A stretch of 53,782 nucleotides of DNA. Origin: Bacteroides caecigallinarum. GTDB taxonomy: Bacteria > Bacteroidota > Bacteroidia > Bacteroidales > Bacteroidaceae. Position 1 is the first letter of the stretch. Each line of letters opens with the position of its first letter. The DNA is taken from assembly GCF_016901995.1 (NCBI RefSeq), contig NZ_JACJLE010000025.1, positions 1 through 53,782 of the forward strand, in the 5' to 3' direction. Position numbers and translations under genes: made by a program. The notes beneath the pieces are model-generated. The model saw only the letters and a list, made by a program, of their open reading frames with translations, ran no database searches and was not told the DNA's origin. Below, in pieces: positions 43,057-52,097 of the stretch.

Positions 43057-44154
43057 TCACAATTGTCCTTTAACAAGACCGTAAAAAGTCCAGAAGCCTT
43101 CTGTAGGGGCATATCTCAACGCAATGTTCATATTACTGATAAATGAACGAGCTGTATCTATTTTCGATTTAAAATCAGATTTGCCCTCACGCTTCCTCCC
43201 TTCACGGTTAATTCCGAAATTTCCACCTTTCATTACTATATGTTCCAATCGCCCGGCATCCTTTTCCCTCTCATTAAATAGCATATATTTCTCATCCATT
43301 CCAAGATAGTCTGCCATAAAAGCATTGAGTAGACGCGTCCATTTTCTTATACCCAACTTGATACAACAATTCTTCATATCCTCCTTTCCGTATCTGTCAT
43401 GAAGACTGTAACAGGCCATAGCCATATCGCATAATTGCCTGACTCCAATGCCCCATCCCAATGCATGTTTCAATATATGTGTATTAAGTAATATAAGATT
43501 TACAAAAGGAGAAGGAACAGAAATTTCCGTATCACAACCTTTCATATCAATCTTTACGAACCCTAAACGTTTTTCCGTTCTGTATATATATTCTTTTCTG
43601 AAAGGATTACTTATGTCAACAAGAAACGGATGTATTTCAACTTCTATATTTTGAAAAAGAAAATTATAACTTCCGTCCGACATTGCCGAAACATTACATC
43701 CATACCCACGAACTATTTCAAGTGCTTTTCTTATATCTGATTTACAAGTGAAATAAAGATCTATGTCACCACATTCCCTAATTAGGGGATTATCATAAAG
43801 TGAAGCAATTCCCTGCCCTTTCTGTAATACAGGTTCAAGTCCGTTTCGAAGAAACAATCCATAAAGCTCACCCAGAGATTTGTTCATCCTCACATTCAGC
43901 CTCTCAATGGCATCAACCGCAGCCACCCATTTCAGCAATATACCTTGCGGAGGAAGAAATTTATCAGGCAGCAGGCATACTCCCTGATATACCAGCCCCG
44001 TAACAGTCTGTTGCCTGGCTGTGGTGAACACTACCTGCCATTCATCAACCGTTAGCGGGAAACTATTAAGATTGGGTTCTTTTCCCCATAGTCCTGCCCT
44101 TAAAAGAATAAAAAAGGTCTCTGTCACCCTATCCGAGTCACTTACGTTCATCAT
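43057..44154 (-). CDS. nucleotidyltransferase-family protein of the PqqD system (PF14907 type)
   Basis: About 365 residues (ATG at 44154; a TTG frame starts 3 nt earlier). The NTase motif is GKGQGI-like in VLQKGQGIASLYDNP, and RECGDIDLYF supplies the catalytic D-x-D. Family features such as WVAAVDAIERLNVRMNKSLGELY and a helical C-terminus with a conserved KHALGWGIGVRQLCD are present. This is the uncharacterised-nucleotidyltransferase group often found beside asparagine-synthetase-like lasso cyclases and HprK-like kinases. It overlaps the PqqD gene by about 17 nt. Its activity (nucleotide transfer to a peptide, sugar or protein) is unproven. Confidence 0.78.
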   Translation of the reverse strand: MMNVSDSDRVTETFFILLRAGLWGKEPNLNSFPLTVDEWQVVFTTARQQTVTGLVYQGVCLLPDKFLPPQGILLKWVAAVDAIERLNVRMNKSLGELYGLFLRNGLEPVLQKGQGIASLYDNPLIRECGDIDLYFTCKSDIRKALEIVRGYGCNVSAMSDGSYNFLFQNIEVEIHPFLVDISNPFRKEYIYRTEKRLGFVKIDMKGCDTEISVPSPFVNLILLNTHILKHALGWGIGVRQLCDMAMACYSLHDRYGKEDMKNCCIKLGIRKWTRLLNAFMADYLGMDEKYMLFNEREKDAGRLEHIVMKGGNFGINREGRKREGKSDFKSKIDTARSFISNMNIALRYAPTEGFWTFYGLVKGQL

Positions 44155-44419
44155 CAATCATCAGTCCGTATTCTATCCATTCATCTATCTGCGCCTTGAC
44201 ATCCTTTAAGGCCAAATCCATATCTACATCATACTCTCTACACAACCATTCTGCAAGCTCTTGTACAGAATAATCATTTTCACACATTCTCTTCCAGATC
44301 ATGGCAGCAGTTTCATTCATACAATACACGTCAGACAAGTCTGTCCTTCCGTCATTTGTATCTACTATCATATACTGCTTCCCTATTTTTCTTAATATCA
44401 GATTCTCTTTTGGTTTCAT
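44138..44419 (-). CDS. PqqD-family recognition or carrier protein
   Basis: About 93 residues (ATG at 44419; a TTG frame opens at 44425). It has the PqqD-like winged-helix: LILRKIGKQYMIVDTND (strands), MNETAAMIWKRMCENDYSV (helix) and ELAEWLCREYDVDMDLALKD (helix), with the conserved LN-x-T/S-A-A-x-I-W core. PqqD proteins bind leader peptides in peptide modification; homologs occur in HPr-rel-A-type loci. The product lies between the initiating sugar transferase and the nucleotidyltransferase, in one transcript with the export genes. Confidence 0.85.
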   Translation of the reverse strand: MKPKENLILRKIGKQYMIVDTNDGRTDLSDVYCMNETAAMIWKRMCENDYSVQELAEWLCREYDVDMDLALKDVKAQIDEWIEYGLMIDDERK

Positions 44420-44443
44420 ATTCAATACTTACCGTAAATAAAA

Positions 44444-45121
44444 TCAAAACTTTTTACCCGACAGGATATAATAGACAGTTAGAAATATTATTTTAATATC
44501 CAGCCATAAAGTATGATTCTCCATATAGGCCAAATCCATATTCAGTCTCCTCAACATTTTTTCCATCGTGTCAGTATATCCGTTATAAAGAGTTGCCGGC
44601 GAGAACAATCCCGGGCGCAAGCTATACAGCAGTTTGTAATCAGGATTCACTGCCATTATCTGATCCACAAAATACTTTCTTTCAGGCCGAGGTCCTACGA
44701 AGCTCATATCCCCTTTCAATACATTCCATAACTGGGGTAATTCATCCAGATGATGTTCACGCAGGAACTTACCCACACCTGTCAACCTGTCATCTTCCTT
44801 TCTGCACAGAACAGGTTTTCCATCAGCTTCTGCAGCCATAGTCATCGACCTGAATTTATACAGCATAAAGGCCTTTCCCTTATACCCGATACGCTCCTGT
44901 TTGAAAATTGCAGGCCCTCCATCTTCATTTTTTATATAGAAATAGATAATGACAAAAAAAGGAGAAAATACGATAATCCCAATCAAGCTCGCTACAAAAT
45001 CGAACACCCTCTTCAGAATACGTCCGGGAAAAGACAAAGCATCTTTACTTTTCCGACTTATACTTCCGACCATATTAACAGTCTTCGAACAATTTAAAAT
45101 CTTAACACTGTTTTCACTCAT
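44444..45121 (-). CDS. undecaprenyl-phosphate sugar-1-phosphate transferase (initiating enzyme)
   Basis: Puts the first sugar phosphate on the lipid carrier to start repeat-unit synthesis. A 225-residue short form without the long N-terminal membrane domain. One membrane helix (FVASLIGIIVFSPFFVIIYFY) precedes the catalytic domain: KQERIGYKGKAFMLYKFRSM, REHHLDELPQLWNVLKGDMS, VGPRPERKYFV and RPGLFSPATLYNG. These are the polyprenol-phosphate transferase signatures. The ATG overlaps the end of the upstream glycosyltransferase by 8 nt. The sugar donor is not predictable. Confidence 0.93.
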   Translation of the reverse strand: MSENSVKILNCSKTVNMVGSISRKSKDALSFPGRILKRVFDFVASLIGIIVFSPFFVIIYFYIKNEDGGPAIFKQERIGYKGKAFMLYKFRSMTMAAEADGKPVLCRKEDDRLTGVGKFLREHHLDELPQLWNVLKGDMSFVGPRPERKYFVDQIMAVNPDYKLLYSLRPGLFSPATLYNGYTDTMEKMLRRLNMDLAYMENHTLWLDIKIIFLTVYYILSGKKF

Positions 45122-46235
45122 ATCTATAAATTTTTAAACACTTCTCAATCATAAGTTCTTTGGTAAACAAAGTTTTGAATCTCTTTAGAGACTTTTCTGA
45201 ATATTTGGTATAAACCTCATCATTGGATGTAATTTTCATTATGGCATCAGCCAATCCTTTAGCATCTTCCGGCATTACATTAATTCCGGACTCCTCATCC
45301 GCATTGACCCATGACACTCCCGAATCCGGAATTCTTGTGGCCACCACAGGCTTTCCGCACGACATGGCTTCTATCTGTACAATCCCGAAAGCTTCTGTTT
45401 TCTGCACGCTACTCATACAGAACACACTGCAAGCAGCATAATATCCTGGCAAATCATCTTCAGACACTCTTCCCAATAGCTCCACCTTACCAGCAAGTTT
45501 TTCATTGAATATCTGTTCCTGCAATTCATTCTTTAATGGCCCAGTTCCACCTATAAGAACAACATAATCGTTTCCCAAATATTTGGCAGCCTCAATCAGA
45601 TAGCGGAATCCTTTATAATGCACAAGCCTTCCCAAAGAGAATACAATTTTTTTTCCACCATACCTTTTTCTTATAATCTCTTCTTTTTCACAATCTTTGT
45701 ACACAGGTTCCACTCCGATAGGCAAACAGACCGTTTTCTCCTGTACATCTTTCAGGAAAGGAGACTTTTCAAGATATACAGGAGTAGTACCGACAATACA
45801 GTCAGCACGTCTTATCAGCCAATTCTGCAAAGGCTCGTAGAGTTTAAGTAAAGTCTTCTGTTTTTGTATATCACTGTGCCAGTGCAAAATCACTCTTCCT
45901 TCATACCCTGAACAAAACAGCGCCATACAAGCCATCGGGTCGGGATGATGTACATGTATTATATCATAATTTCTGCAGATTTTCCTCAGCTTCCAGATCA
46001 TTTCCGGCGATATCATCGTAGCAGCCTTCTTTGTCCATGTACGTGTACATATCAGATTTGCATACTCGTTTATCTTGACAGTCATTGAATTTCTATCAGC
46101 AGAGGCACACATCATATCACAGTATATTCCTCTTTCTGAAATACCAGTCATAAGATCGTACATCACCTTTTCCACTCCTCCGCCAATCGGATAGAATTTT
46201 CCAAGTTGAAGTATTTTACCCTCAATTTCTTTCAT
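45114..46235 (-). CDS. family 4-type glycosyltransferase
   Basis: GT-B retaining glycosyltransferase of 373 residues. N-terminal domain begins LQLGKFYPIGGGVEKVMYDL; the C-terminal domain has the nucleotide-sugar site with VFSLGRLVHYKGFRYLIEAA, GTGPLKNELQEQI and the E-x7-E motif KTEAFGIVQIEAMSCGKPVV. Complete and well placed in the operon: it precedes the initiating transferase (8-nt overlap) and follows the six-repeat protein by 33 nt. Donor and acceptor unknown. Confidence 0.9.
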   Translation of the reverse strand: MKEIEGKILQLGKFYPIGGGVEKVMYDLMTGISERGIYCDMMCASADRNSMTVKINEYANLICTRTWTKKAATMISPEMIWKLRKICRNYDIIHVHHPDPMACMALFCSGYEGRVILHWHSDIQKQKTLLKLYEPLQNWLIRRADCIVGTTPVYLEKSPFLKDVQEKTVCLPIGVEPVYKDCEKEEIIRKRYGGKKIVFSLGRLVHYKGFRYLIEAAKYLGNDYVVLIGGTGPLKNELQEQIFNEKLAGKVELLGRVSEDDLPGYYAACSVFCMSSVQKTEAFGIVQIEAMSCGKPVVATRIPDSGVSWVNADEESGINVMPEDAKGLADAIMKITSNDEVYTKYSEKSLKRFKTLFTKELMIEKCLKIYRYE

Positions 46236-46268
46236 TAGTTATATGTTTGTGAAGAATAATAAATAACT

Positions 46269-47576
46269 TTATTCAGAATCCTTGAGTAAATTGTTATGAT
46301 TTATTATTACATCAGGGCGGTTACGTCGTACAAATCCTCCCAAGCTGTTATATTTGATGTTAAGTCTTTTTGCTATAGATTTAAGACTTTCAGTAGTTGT
46401 GTTGTACAGTTCTATTGCCTTTGCGTATTTTTCTTCAGACCGTAATGATATATACTTTCCATCTTCAGTCATTCTCTTTCCCTGCTGTTTTGCAAGATCA
46501 GGCTCATGCTTATGTAGATAATTACGGAAAACATCAGCATTGAATCCATATTCCTCTGCAACTTTCGTAACCGGACGCGGATTGAGTCTTAAACTCTCTA
46601 TAGCCTTTTCATATTTGGCAGCCACGGTTTTCATCTTTTTTCTTGCTTTGCGCAAGTCAGTATTTTCATCTATCTCTCCGCTGATACCCAGTCTTTCATA
46701 AACAAGATCTTTATGCCATTTATGAACATAAAAACGGAAAGCTTCTGCCGACACACCTGTTTGTGAAACAATCTCTTTCATTGTCAATGATGTGTCCTTG
46801 TACAATGATAATGCCTTTTTATATTTTTCTTCAGATTCAGAGGTCGGTCTGCAAATTCGTCCGTTCCCCATCAAATCTCCTACATTTTTGCTTTTTTTCT
46901 GTTGTGCCTTTTGGCGTTCCTCTTTTTTTTGCTTTAACACATCCTTATGATAAAATCGCATATGTTGGCTAAAACCTCTTTCAGAGACCTTACACAACTC
47001 TGCTATTTCAGGTATTGTCATGTTCGATTCACGGTACATTTCTACAGCTTCTGCATACTGTAATGCACATTCCGGCCGTACGCCATGATGAACATTATCA
47101 TTAATACCTAATTTATGTCTTACCTTTTCTCTCAAGATCAACGTGTCCGGATAGTAAATACGCATATAGTTGGCCAATGCAGTACCATTCAATCCGAACT
47201 TTCTGGCTATTTGGGAGATATTAAAGTCAATATAAGTTAATGAGTCGCACGCAGCAATAGCTTCCTTATATTTAGCATGAGCTTTTATACTTTGCGTTCC
47301 TGCAGCAATTATTTTGACTTTGTCCGGTTCAACATCATCAACAGAAATCTGATGTCTGATTAGAACCTGCTCTCTCCAATATCGCCGCAGATAGTTTCCA
47401 AGTCCGGCTAAAGACACCTTACATTTTTCAGCTATAGCCTTTTGTGTCATGTCGGTGTCTATATATAAATTTACAGCCTCCTCATATTTCCTATGCAAGG
47501 CATGACGTTTCTGCAACAATATCCTTTCTTTCGTTGAAAGTGTAGAAATGTCTATCGAAGAAAGATACGGTTTCAT
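46269..47576 (-). CDS. protein of six tandem helix-turn-helix-like repeats
   Basis: About 435 residues. The ATG at 47576 makes an ATGA overlap with the upstream glycosyltransferase stop; a longer frame opens at 47606. Six diverged copies of a unit of about 40-45 residues occur at roughly 31-74, 103-149, 174-214, 251-294, 321-361 and 383-424. Each reads like YxxAxxLYxxTxxTxxxIAxxxxVSxxxFxxYlRxxxPD, for example KYEEAVNLYIDTDMTQKAIA and KYEKAIESLRLNPRPVTKVA. The IA-x-x-x-x-V and F/Y-x-x-Y core resembles homeodomain- or transposase-type helix-turn-helix DNA binders. Linkers are basic. No catalytic motif, signal or membrane helix. It is likely a DNA-binding or RNA-binding regulator; role unproven. 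Confidence 0.7.
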   Translation of the reverse strand: MKPYLSSIDISTLSTKERILLQKRHALHRKYEEAVNLYIDTDMTQKAIAEKCKVSLAGLGNYLRRYWREQVLIRHQISVDDVEPDKVKIIAAGTQSIKAHAKYKEAIAACDSLTYIDFNISQIARKFGLNGTALANYMRIYYPDTLILREKVRHKLGINDNVHHGVRPECALQYAEAVEMYRESNMTIPEIAELCKVSERGFSQHMRFYHKDVLKQKKEERQKAQQKKSKNVGDLMGNGRICRPTSESEEKYKKALSLYKDTSLTMKEIVSQTGVSAEAFRFYVHKWHKDLVYERLGISGEIDENTDLRKARKKMKTVAAKYEKAIESLRLNPRPVTKVAEEYGFNADVFRNYLHKHEPDLAKQQGKRMTEDGKYISLRSEEKYAKAIELYNTTTESLKSIAKRLNIKYNSLGGFVRRNRPDVIINHNNLLKDSE

Positions 47577-48682
47577 CCTAATAACATCTTGAATAGTTCT
47601 TCCCATGTATGACTTACTGGAGCCTCTGGTTCGTACTTTGATATCGGTTCAAGAAAAGAATTGTCGTTATCAATCAGTTTCTTCATTTTCCCCTTAAGAA
47701 TATTTGCATCATGGATATCGAAGAATGAAGTTTTTGCACTTCCGGCTGCCGTTTCATGCGCGTATGGCAAATCTGCCAACAGCATTGCCTTTTCAAACTG
47801 TGCAAACTCACTTATAGGCAATCCCCATGTTTCAACTTTCGAAGGAAATATCAGACAATCGGCATTACCATATAATTCATAAAGTTTCACACGGTCCAAG
47901 AATCCTGTAAAAACTAAAGAATTTACATGCCCCCATTTCCTATACAGCCATCTTGTGTATTTATTCTCTGTACCGGATATTGTCATATAAACCTTAAACT
48001 TATCTTCTCCTATTTCATTTTCCAGCATAGCTGCCGCCTCACACAACAGTTCAAAGTTCTTGTTTATGTCACCATATGATGGATATATAAATGTATAAAT
48101 GGGTTCGGAAGACTTACGGTTATTTCTCATCTCCACAGTATCCGTTCTATTCTCCGGAAGTGCTACAATAATTTTGTCTTTATGAAGATTGAAAAGTTTG
48201 ATGAATTCTCTTTTCATCCAATCCTGCTGAACAACAATCTTATAATTCTTGTGAATATTTATTCTGTAAATATATTCTGTGAACCAGGCAAAACATACGA
48301 TACGGTAATTCATGAATAGTTCACGCCATTTCCATGGATAAAAAGGAAATGAATTATGACAATAAACAACACGTCTCTCAGCCTTTACATTAGGCGTTGT
48401 GTCATGCAAGGACAGCCATAAATAAACGGGAGAAAGTTGCTTCGAAATTTTATACATTGTTATATACTCACACCATATACGGCAGAACCAGCTTTTCACA
48501 GTCCAGGGCATTTCGATATATGTTATTCCGGGATACATCGCCAGATTCTTGTTATGCACCAGTGCCACAACCTTATATTCTCCGTTTTGAGCCAGCTGCG
48601 AAAGATACTCCAGACAGTTTCTCAAAATAGTCAGTGTGCCTCCCTTACGCAGGTTCACTGCTGAAACCACAATAGTTTTCAT
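47573..48682 (-). CDS. GT-B-type glycosyltransferase
   Basis: A 369-residue family 1/4-type transferase. N-terminal domain begins VVSAVNLRKGGTLTILRNCL; the C-terminal domain has IYPSYGDINKNFELLCEAA and the acidic motif PSKVETWGLPISEFAQFEKA that binds the donor. An internal region (WRELFMNYRIVCFAW) is aromatic-rich and may touch the membrane. It overlaps by 4 nt (ATGA) both the gene before it and the gene after it, which is strong evidence for translational coupling within the locus. Confidence 0.85.
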   Translation of the reverse strand: MKTIVVSAVNLRKGGTLTILRNCLEYLSQLAQNGEYKVVALVHNKNLAMYPGITYIEMPWTVKSWFCRIWCEYITMYKISKQLSPVYLWLSLHDTTPNVKAERRVVYCHNSFPFYPWKWRELFMNYRIVCFAWFTEYIYRINIHKNYKIVVQQDWMKREFIKLFNLHKDKIIVALPENRTDTVEMRNNRKSSEPIYTFIYPSYGDINKNFELLCEAAAMLENEIGEDKFKVYMTISGTENKYTRWLYRKWGHVNSLVFTGFLDRVKLYELYGNADCLIFPSKVETWGLPISEFAQFEKAMLLADLPYAHETAAGSAKTSFFDIHDANILKGKMKKLIDNDNSFLEPISKYEPEAPVSHTWEELFKMLLG

Positions 48683-49809
48683 CTATATGATATTGATTTG
48701 AATGTTTGAATCCATTTACCCATGACAGTCGTTTCATCATATTTAAGGATTGATATCCCGGCTTTTTCTCCCATTCTTTTTCTTAACGACATGTCCATCA
48801 TAAGTTCAGCCATCCTTCCTGCAAATAGTGTGATGTTCCCATCATCCACGATAAAACCGTTTTCCCCCTCATCTATAATATCTTTTGGACCGCATTTACA
48901 GTCAAAAGACACAATAGGCAGACCATATGACTGGGCTTCCAGCAATACCATCGGCAAGCCCTCATAGCGTGATGTCATTGCATATACAGATGCGTTTCTA
49001 TACACATCTCCTATATTATTTTTCGTTTTTATCAGTGCTACCGAATTATCCAGTCCATATCCTGATATCAGCTTTTTAAGCTTTTCATATTCTTCTCCAT
49101 CCCCCACGATATCAAGTTTCCAATCCGGAAAATCTTTTACCACTATTCTCCAGGCTTCTATCAGCCTGTCAAATCCCTTCTGAAAGCTATATCTTCCTAC
49201 TGCTACCACCTTTTTATTCTCAAGATTTGATTTCTCAGATGGTATGTATGTGATTGCGTTAGGTATTACTTCTATATTATTCAGTTCACCCCAATATCTC
49301 TTATCCTCCTCAGTAAGGACCACAAACCTGTCGAATCTTCTGACAATATTTTCATCTTGTTTGCTTCTCCATTTGTCGGCTATTCTCCACAGTCCTTTGC
49401 GTCCGTACTGCAAACGTTTGAATTTAGAGAAATGTATCTCCAACAGTTTTGCGCTTCCATCCTTTATACCGGTTATAAACGATGCATCATTATTGAACAT
49501 ACAGACCGTAACGTCAGGTTTTTCCCTCATAAGAACTGATTCAAGCCTTTTCCTGTGCAACAACTGTTTAACAGGATAATGCATCAGTTTATTCATAAAA
49601 GACTTCCCGTTATTGTCTTCATAATTTATATCCAGGTCAATACACCGGATCTGCTCGTTCAAAGGGAAGAAAGGCTGCCTTCCGTGCTGGTCGGTAGTTA
49701 CAATGACAATCTCATATCCTCTTACGGCCAAATAGTTTGCCTTGTTTGCCAATACCCTTTCCATTCCTCCGGAATGACAGGTACCTGCTATACAATAAAC
49801 GATTTTCAT
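48679..49809 (-). CDS. family 4-type glycosyltransferase
   Basis: A 376-residue GT-B enzyme. The glycine-rich start is VYCIAGTCHSGGMERVLANK. The C-terminal domain has VAVGRYSFQKGFDRLIEAW, IVGDGEEYEKLKKL and MTSRYEGLPMVLLEAQSYG, the E-x7-E donor-binding motif. Length and motifs are complete. ATGA overlaps join it to the polymerase gene upstream and to the next glycosyltransferase downstream. Confidence 0.9.
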   Translation of the reverse strand: MKIVYCIAGTCHSGGMERVLANKANYLAVRGYEIVIVTTDQHGRQPFFPLNEQIRCIDLDINYEDNNGKSFMNKLMHYPVKQLLHRKRLESVLMREKPDVTVCMFNNDASFITGIKDGSAKLLEIHFSKFKRLQYGRKGLWRIADKWRSKQDENIVRRFDRFVVLTEEDKRYWGELNNIEVIPNAITYIPSEKSNLENKKVVAVGRYSFQKGFDRLIEAWRIVVKDFPDWKLDIVGDGEEYEKLKKLISGYGLDNSVALIKTKNNIGDVYRNASVYAMTSRYEGLPMVLLEAQSYGLPIVSFDCKCGPKDIIDEGENGFIVDDGNITLFAGRMAELMMDMSLRKRMGEKAGISILKYDETTVMGKWIQTFKSISYR

Positions 49810-51110
49810 ATTTTGTGCTGTAATTGTTTGTCTTCCTCTTCGCTACGGCTAACCATAAGAAACAATGCAAAAACAAGGAATATATCCGTAGAGACTTTAA
49901 GCCAAACAATATAGTTCACCAATAGCAATAAGACAAACATAACCTTATAATGAGAAATATTATTCATACAGAAACTGCCTGCTTTATAAATAACCATACA
50001 CATTGCAAACAGTCCGCCCAAGCCGAAATAGAAAATAAATCGCAAATAACCAATATCTGTACCCATATAAAAAGTATCTATTATTTTTCCAGTATAATAC
50101 GGATCCACATCGTTAGGATTAGAAAAATAACCATCACCTATTAACCATGTTTTCAAATTTTGTGGAATAACATACATTTCTTTTAAACGTACATTAGATC
50201 CAACTTCCCATTTACCTTTTTCTGCCAAACTAAAGAATCCTTCAAAAGCAAAACGTAATTTTTCTTCAGTACCAGGTACAAAATAATAGCAAAAGACAGA
50301 AATTGCTATAGTAGCCAACAAAATTCCAATAAACCAATTCCATAACACACTATAGTTTTTATCTATTTTAAGAGTATGAAACCCTGATACATACACCAAA
50401 TAAGCAAGAGCCAGGATTAATCCTACTGTTGTCGTCCTTGCTATCATATTCCCAATAACAGCTATCAGGAAAAATGCTACTAAAAGAAGAGGTACATATC
50501 TCCTTTCATCTGTATTACACATTTCAGTAACAGAAAAAGCAATCATCACAAGTACTGCTGCAAATCTTGAACCTGCAACATCCAATGAGGCACCTATTCC
50601 ATAAAGCCGGTCCACATTAGTCTTATTCAAAAAGTCTTGACCCTGCTGAATATATTGGTCTATAATTTGTTTTATATTCGAATAAGAATCAATAAGCAAT
50701 GCTAAAATACACTGACATACACAGACAACTATTAAATAACGTAACAATAACATAGTTGAAATATTACTATGAACCATTTTGATGTAAGTAGTTACTGTAT
50801 ATGCAGCACTTAGCCATACCCACATAGATATGATATAGCTTGCATATGCCGTATCAGGGGTATTATTAAATGTTATAGAGAGACATCCTATAATTGAAAC
50901 AATTCCTGCCCATAGTGAAAGTAAGAAAAACTGTTTATCAATTAAGCCTGTTCGAAGACTGGCAAGTCGATATCCTAAAATTAGTAGACCGATACCGGCT
51001 AATGCCATTTTTGTATTTACTCCAGGAAAAATTGTAAACTCAAAAGGAAAGAAAAAAAAGCTGGTCAGAATAACTGCAAATGTTATTCCGACTATTCGTA
51101 TTGCCAACAT
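49806..51110 (-). CDS. Wzy/O-antigen ligase-type polysaccharide polymerase
   Basis: A 434-residue membrane protein with about 10-12 hydrophobic helices and one large periplasmic loop (roughly 280-345, containing FAFEGFFSLAEKGKWEVGSN and KTWLIGDGYFSNPNDVDPYY). That topology, with an arginine before a polar helix (NVRLKEMYVIPQ), fits Wzy polymerases and O-antigen ligases. Sequence in this family is poorly conserved, so the exact role (polymerase versus ligase) rests on topology and its position among glycosyltransferases. No Wzx flippase is seen in the window; it is probably upstream, beyond the right edge. Ends in an ATGA overlap with the next gene. Confidence 0.8.
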   Translation of the reverse strand: MLAIRIVGITFAVILTSFFFFPFEFTIFPGVNTKMALAGIGLLILGYRLASLRTGLIDKQFFLLSLWAGIVSIIGCLSITFNNTPDTAYASYIISMWVWLSAAYTVTTYIKMVHSNISTMLLLRYLIVVCVCQCILALLIDSYSNIKQIIDQYIQQGQDFLNKTNVDRLYGIGASLDVAGSRFAAVLVMIAFSVTEMCNTDERRYVPLLLVAFFLIAVIGNMIARTTTVGLILALAYLVYVSGFHTLKIDKNYSVLWNWFIGILLATIAISVFCYYFVPGTEEKLRFAFEGFFSLAEKGKWEVGSNVRLKEMYVIPQNLKTWLIGDGYFSNPNDVDPYYTGKIIDTFYMGTDIGYLRFIFYFGLGGLFAMCMVIYKAGSFCMNNISHYKVMFVLLLLVNYIVWLKVSTDIFLVFALFLMVSRSEEEDKQLQHKI

Positions 51111-51116
51111 AAATTA

Positions 51117-52097
51117 TTATCGGTAAATTACTCCATATACCAGACGGTGTATGCAGATATAGTACAGTTTTACAAGCCAGTATTGTTTTTTCCAGGCAGC
51201 CAATTGCAGCAGTCGGCTTCTCAAGGAAATGTTTTTGTTTTTAAGTATGAATTTATTTGCTTCAGGAAACCATGCTTCCCATAATTTGTACTTGGCTGGA
51301 TTATCTGTTATTAAAAAAGGAAATTTTACATTCAGCTTAAAAAAAGCCAGTTCTGTTTCTATTTTTTTTCCATAAAGACTCCACAAGTCATCCTCCACCA
51401 ATGATACATTATGTCTTAAATCAATGAGATGCTGTTTATTTTCAGTCTTACAGAAAGCTCCAGTGTTCAGTTGCACATAATGATAAAAGGCTTCAGCCAA
51501 ATAAGAAACCTTTCCGGCTCTCGCAAAAAGGCGGATCATTGTCATATCTTCTCCCATACCATAACCGGATGGAAACTGTATATTATAATCTGCATAAAGG
51601 GTTCTTTTGACAAGCTTATTCCATACATTGAACTTCATAGTACCTTCCAATAGTCCTTTCAAGGCTTCCATTGGTGTAGCATATCCAGGCTGCTTCATAT
51701 ACCGTTCATTCCGTTCAAAAGAAAGCCACCAGTCACACCAGACTATATCCGCTTCATCAGACTTAGCTTTGAGATATAACCGTTCAAGCATTTTCGGTTC
51801 TACAAAATCATCACTGTCACAATGGAAGATATATTCTCCCTTAGCGACGGACAACCCTGTATTCCGTGCAGCCGGAAGTCCTTTGTTTGTCTGATGCTTC
51901 AACAGCCTGACCTGCCCTTTGCGTTCAGGATACTGCCCTATTACTTCTTCCAACAGTTCTATACTCCTGTCTGGAGTAGCATCATCCACGAATATGTATT
52001 CCACCTCGTTCAAAGACTGTTGCAATAGTGATTTTGCACAGCGAACAATAAAGTTTTCAACTTTGTAAATAGGGATAATTACTGAAACTTTAGCCAT
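51117..52097 (-). CDS. family 2 glycosyltransferase
   Basis: GT-A inverting transferase. The ATG at 52097 (MAKVSVIIPIYKVENFI) is preferred; a longer frame starts at 52118. The N-terminal signature VSVIIPIYKVENFI and FVDDATPDRSIELLE (DD) are followed by the D-x-D in YIFHCDSDDFVEPK. The middle contains GYGMGEDMTMIRLFARAG, the catalytic-base ED region. The C-terminal hydrophobic amphipathic stretch (WLVKLYYICIHRLVYGVIY) may dock it to the membrane. It overlaps the previous gene by 8 nt. Confidence 0.9.
   Translation of the reverse strand: MAKVSVIIPIYKVENFIVRCAKSLLQQSLNEVEYIFVDDATPDRSIELLEEVIGQYPERKGQVRLLKHQTNKGLPAARNTGLSVAKGEYIFHCDSDDFVEPKMLERLYLKAKSDEADIVWCDWWLSFERNERYMKQPGYATPMEALKGLLEGTMKFNVWNKLVKRTLYADYNIQFPSGYGMGEDMTMIRLFARAGKVSYLAEAFYHYVQLNTGAFCKTENKQHLIDLRHNVSLVEDDLWSLYGKKIETELAFFKLNVKFPFLITDNPAKYKLWEAWFPEANKFILKNKNISLRSRLLQLAAWKKQYWLVKLYYICIHRLVYGVIYR

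Noticed and set aside
42149..44419. Lasso peptide gene cluster
   Set aside because: PqqD, kinase and nucleotidyltransferase fit, but no asparagine-synthetase-like cyclase or transglutaminase-like protease is in the window.
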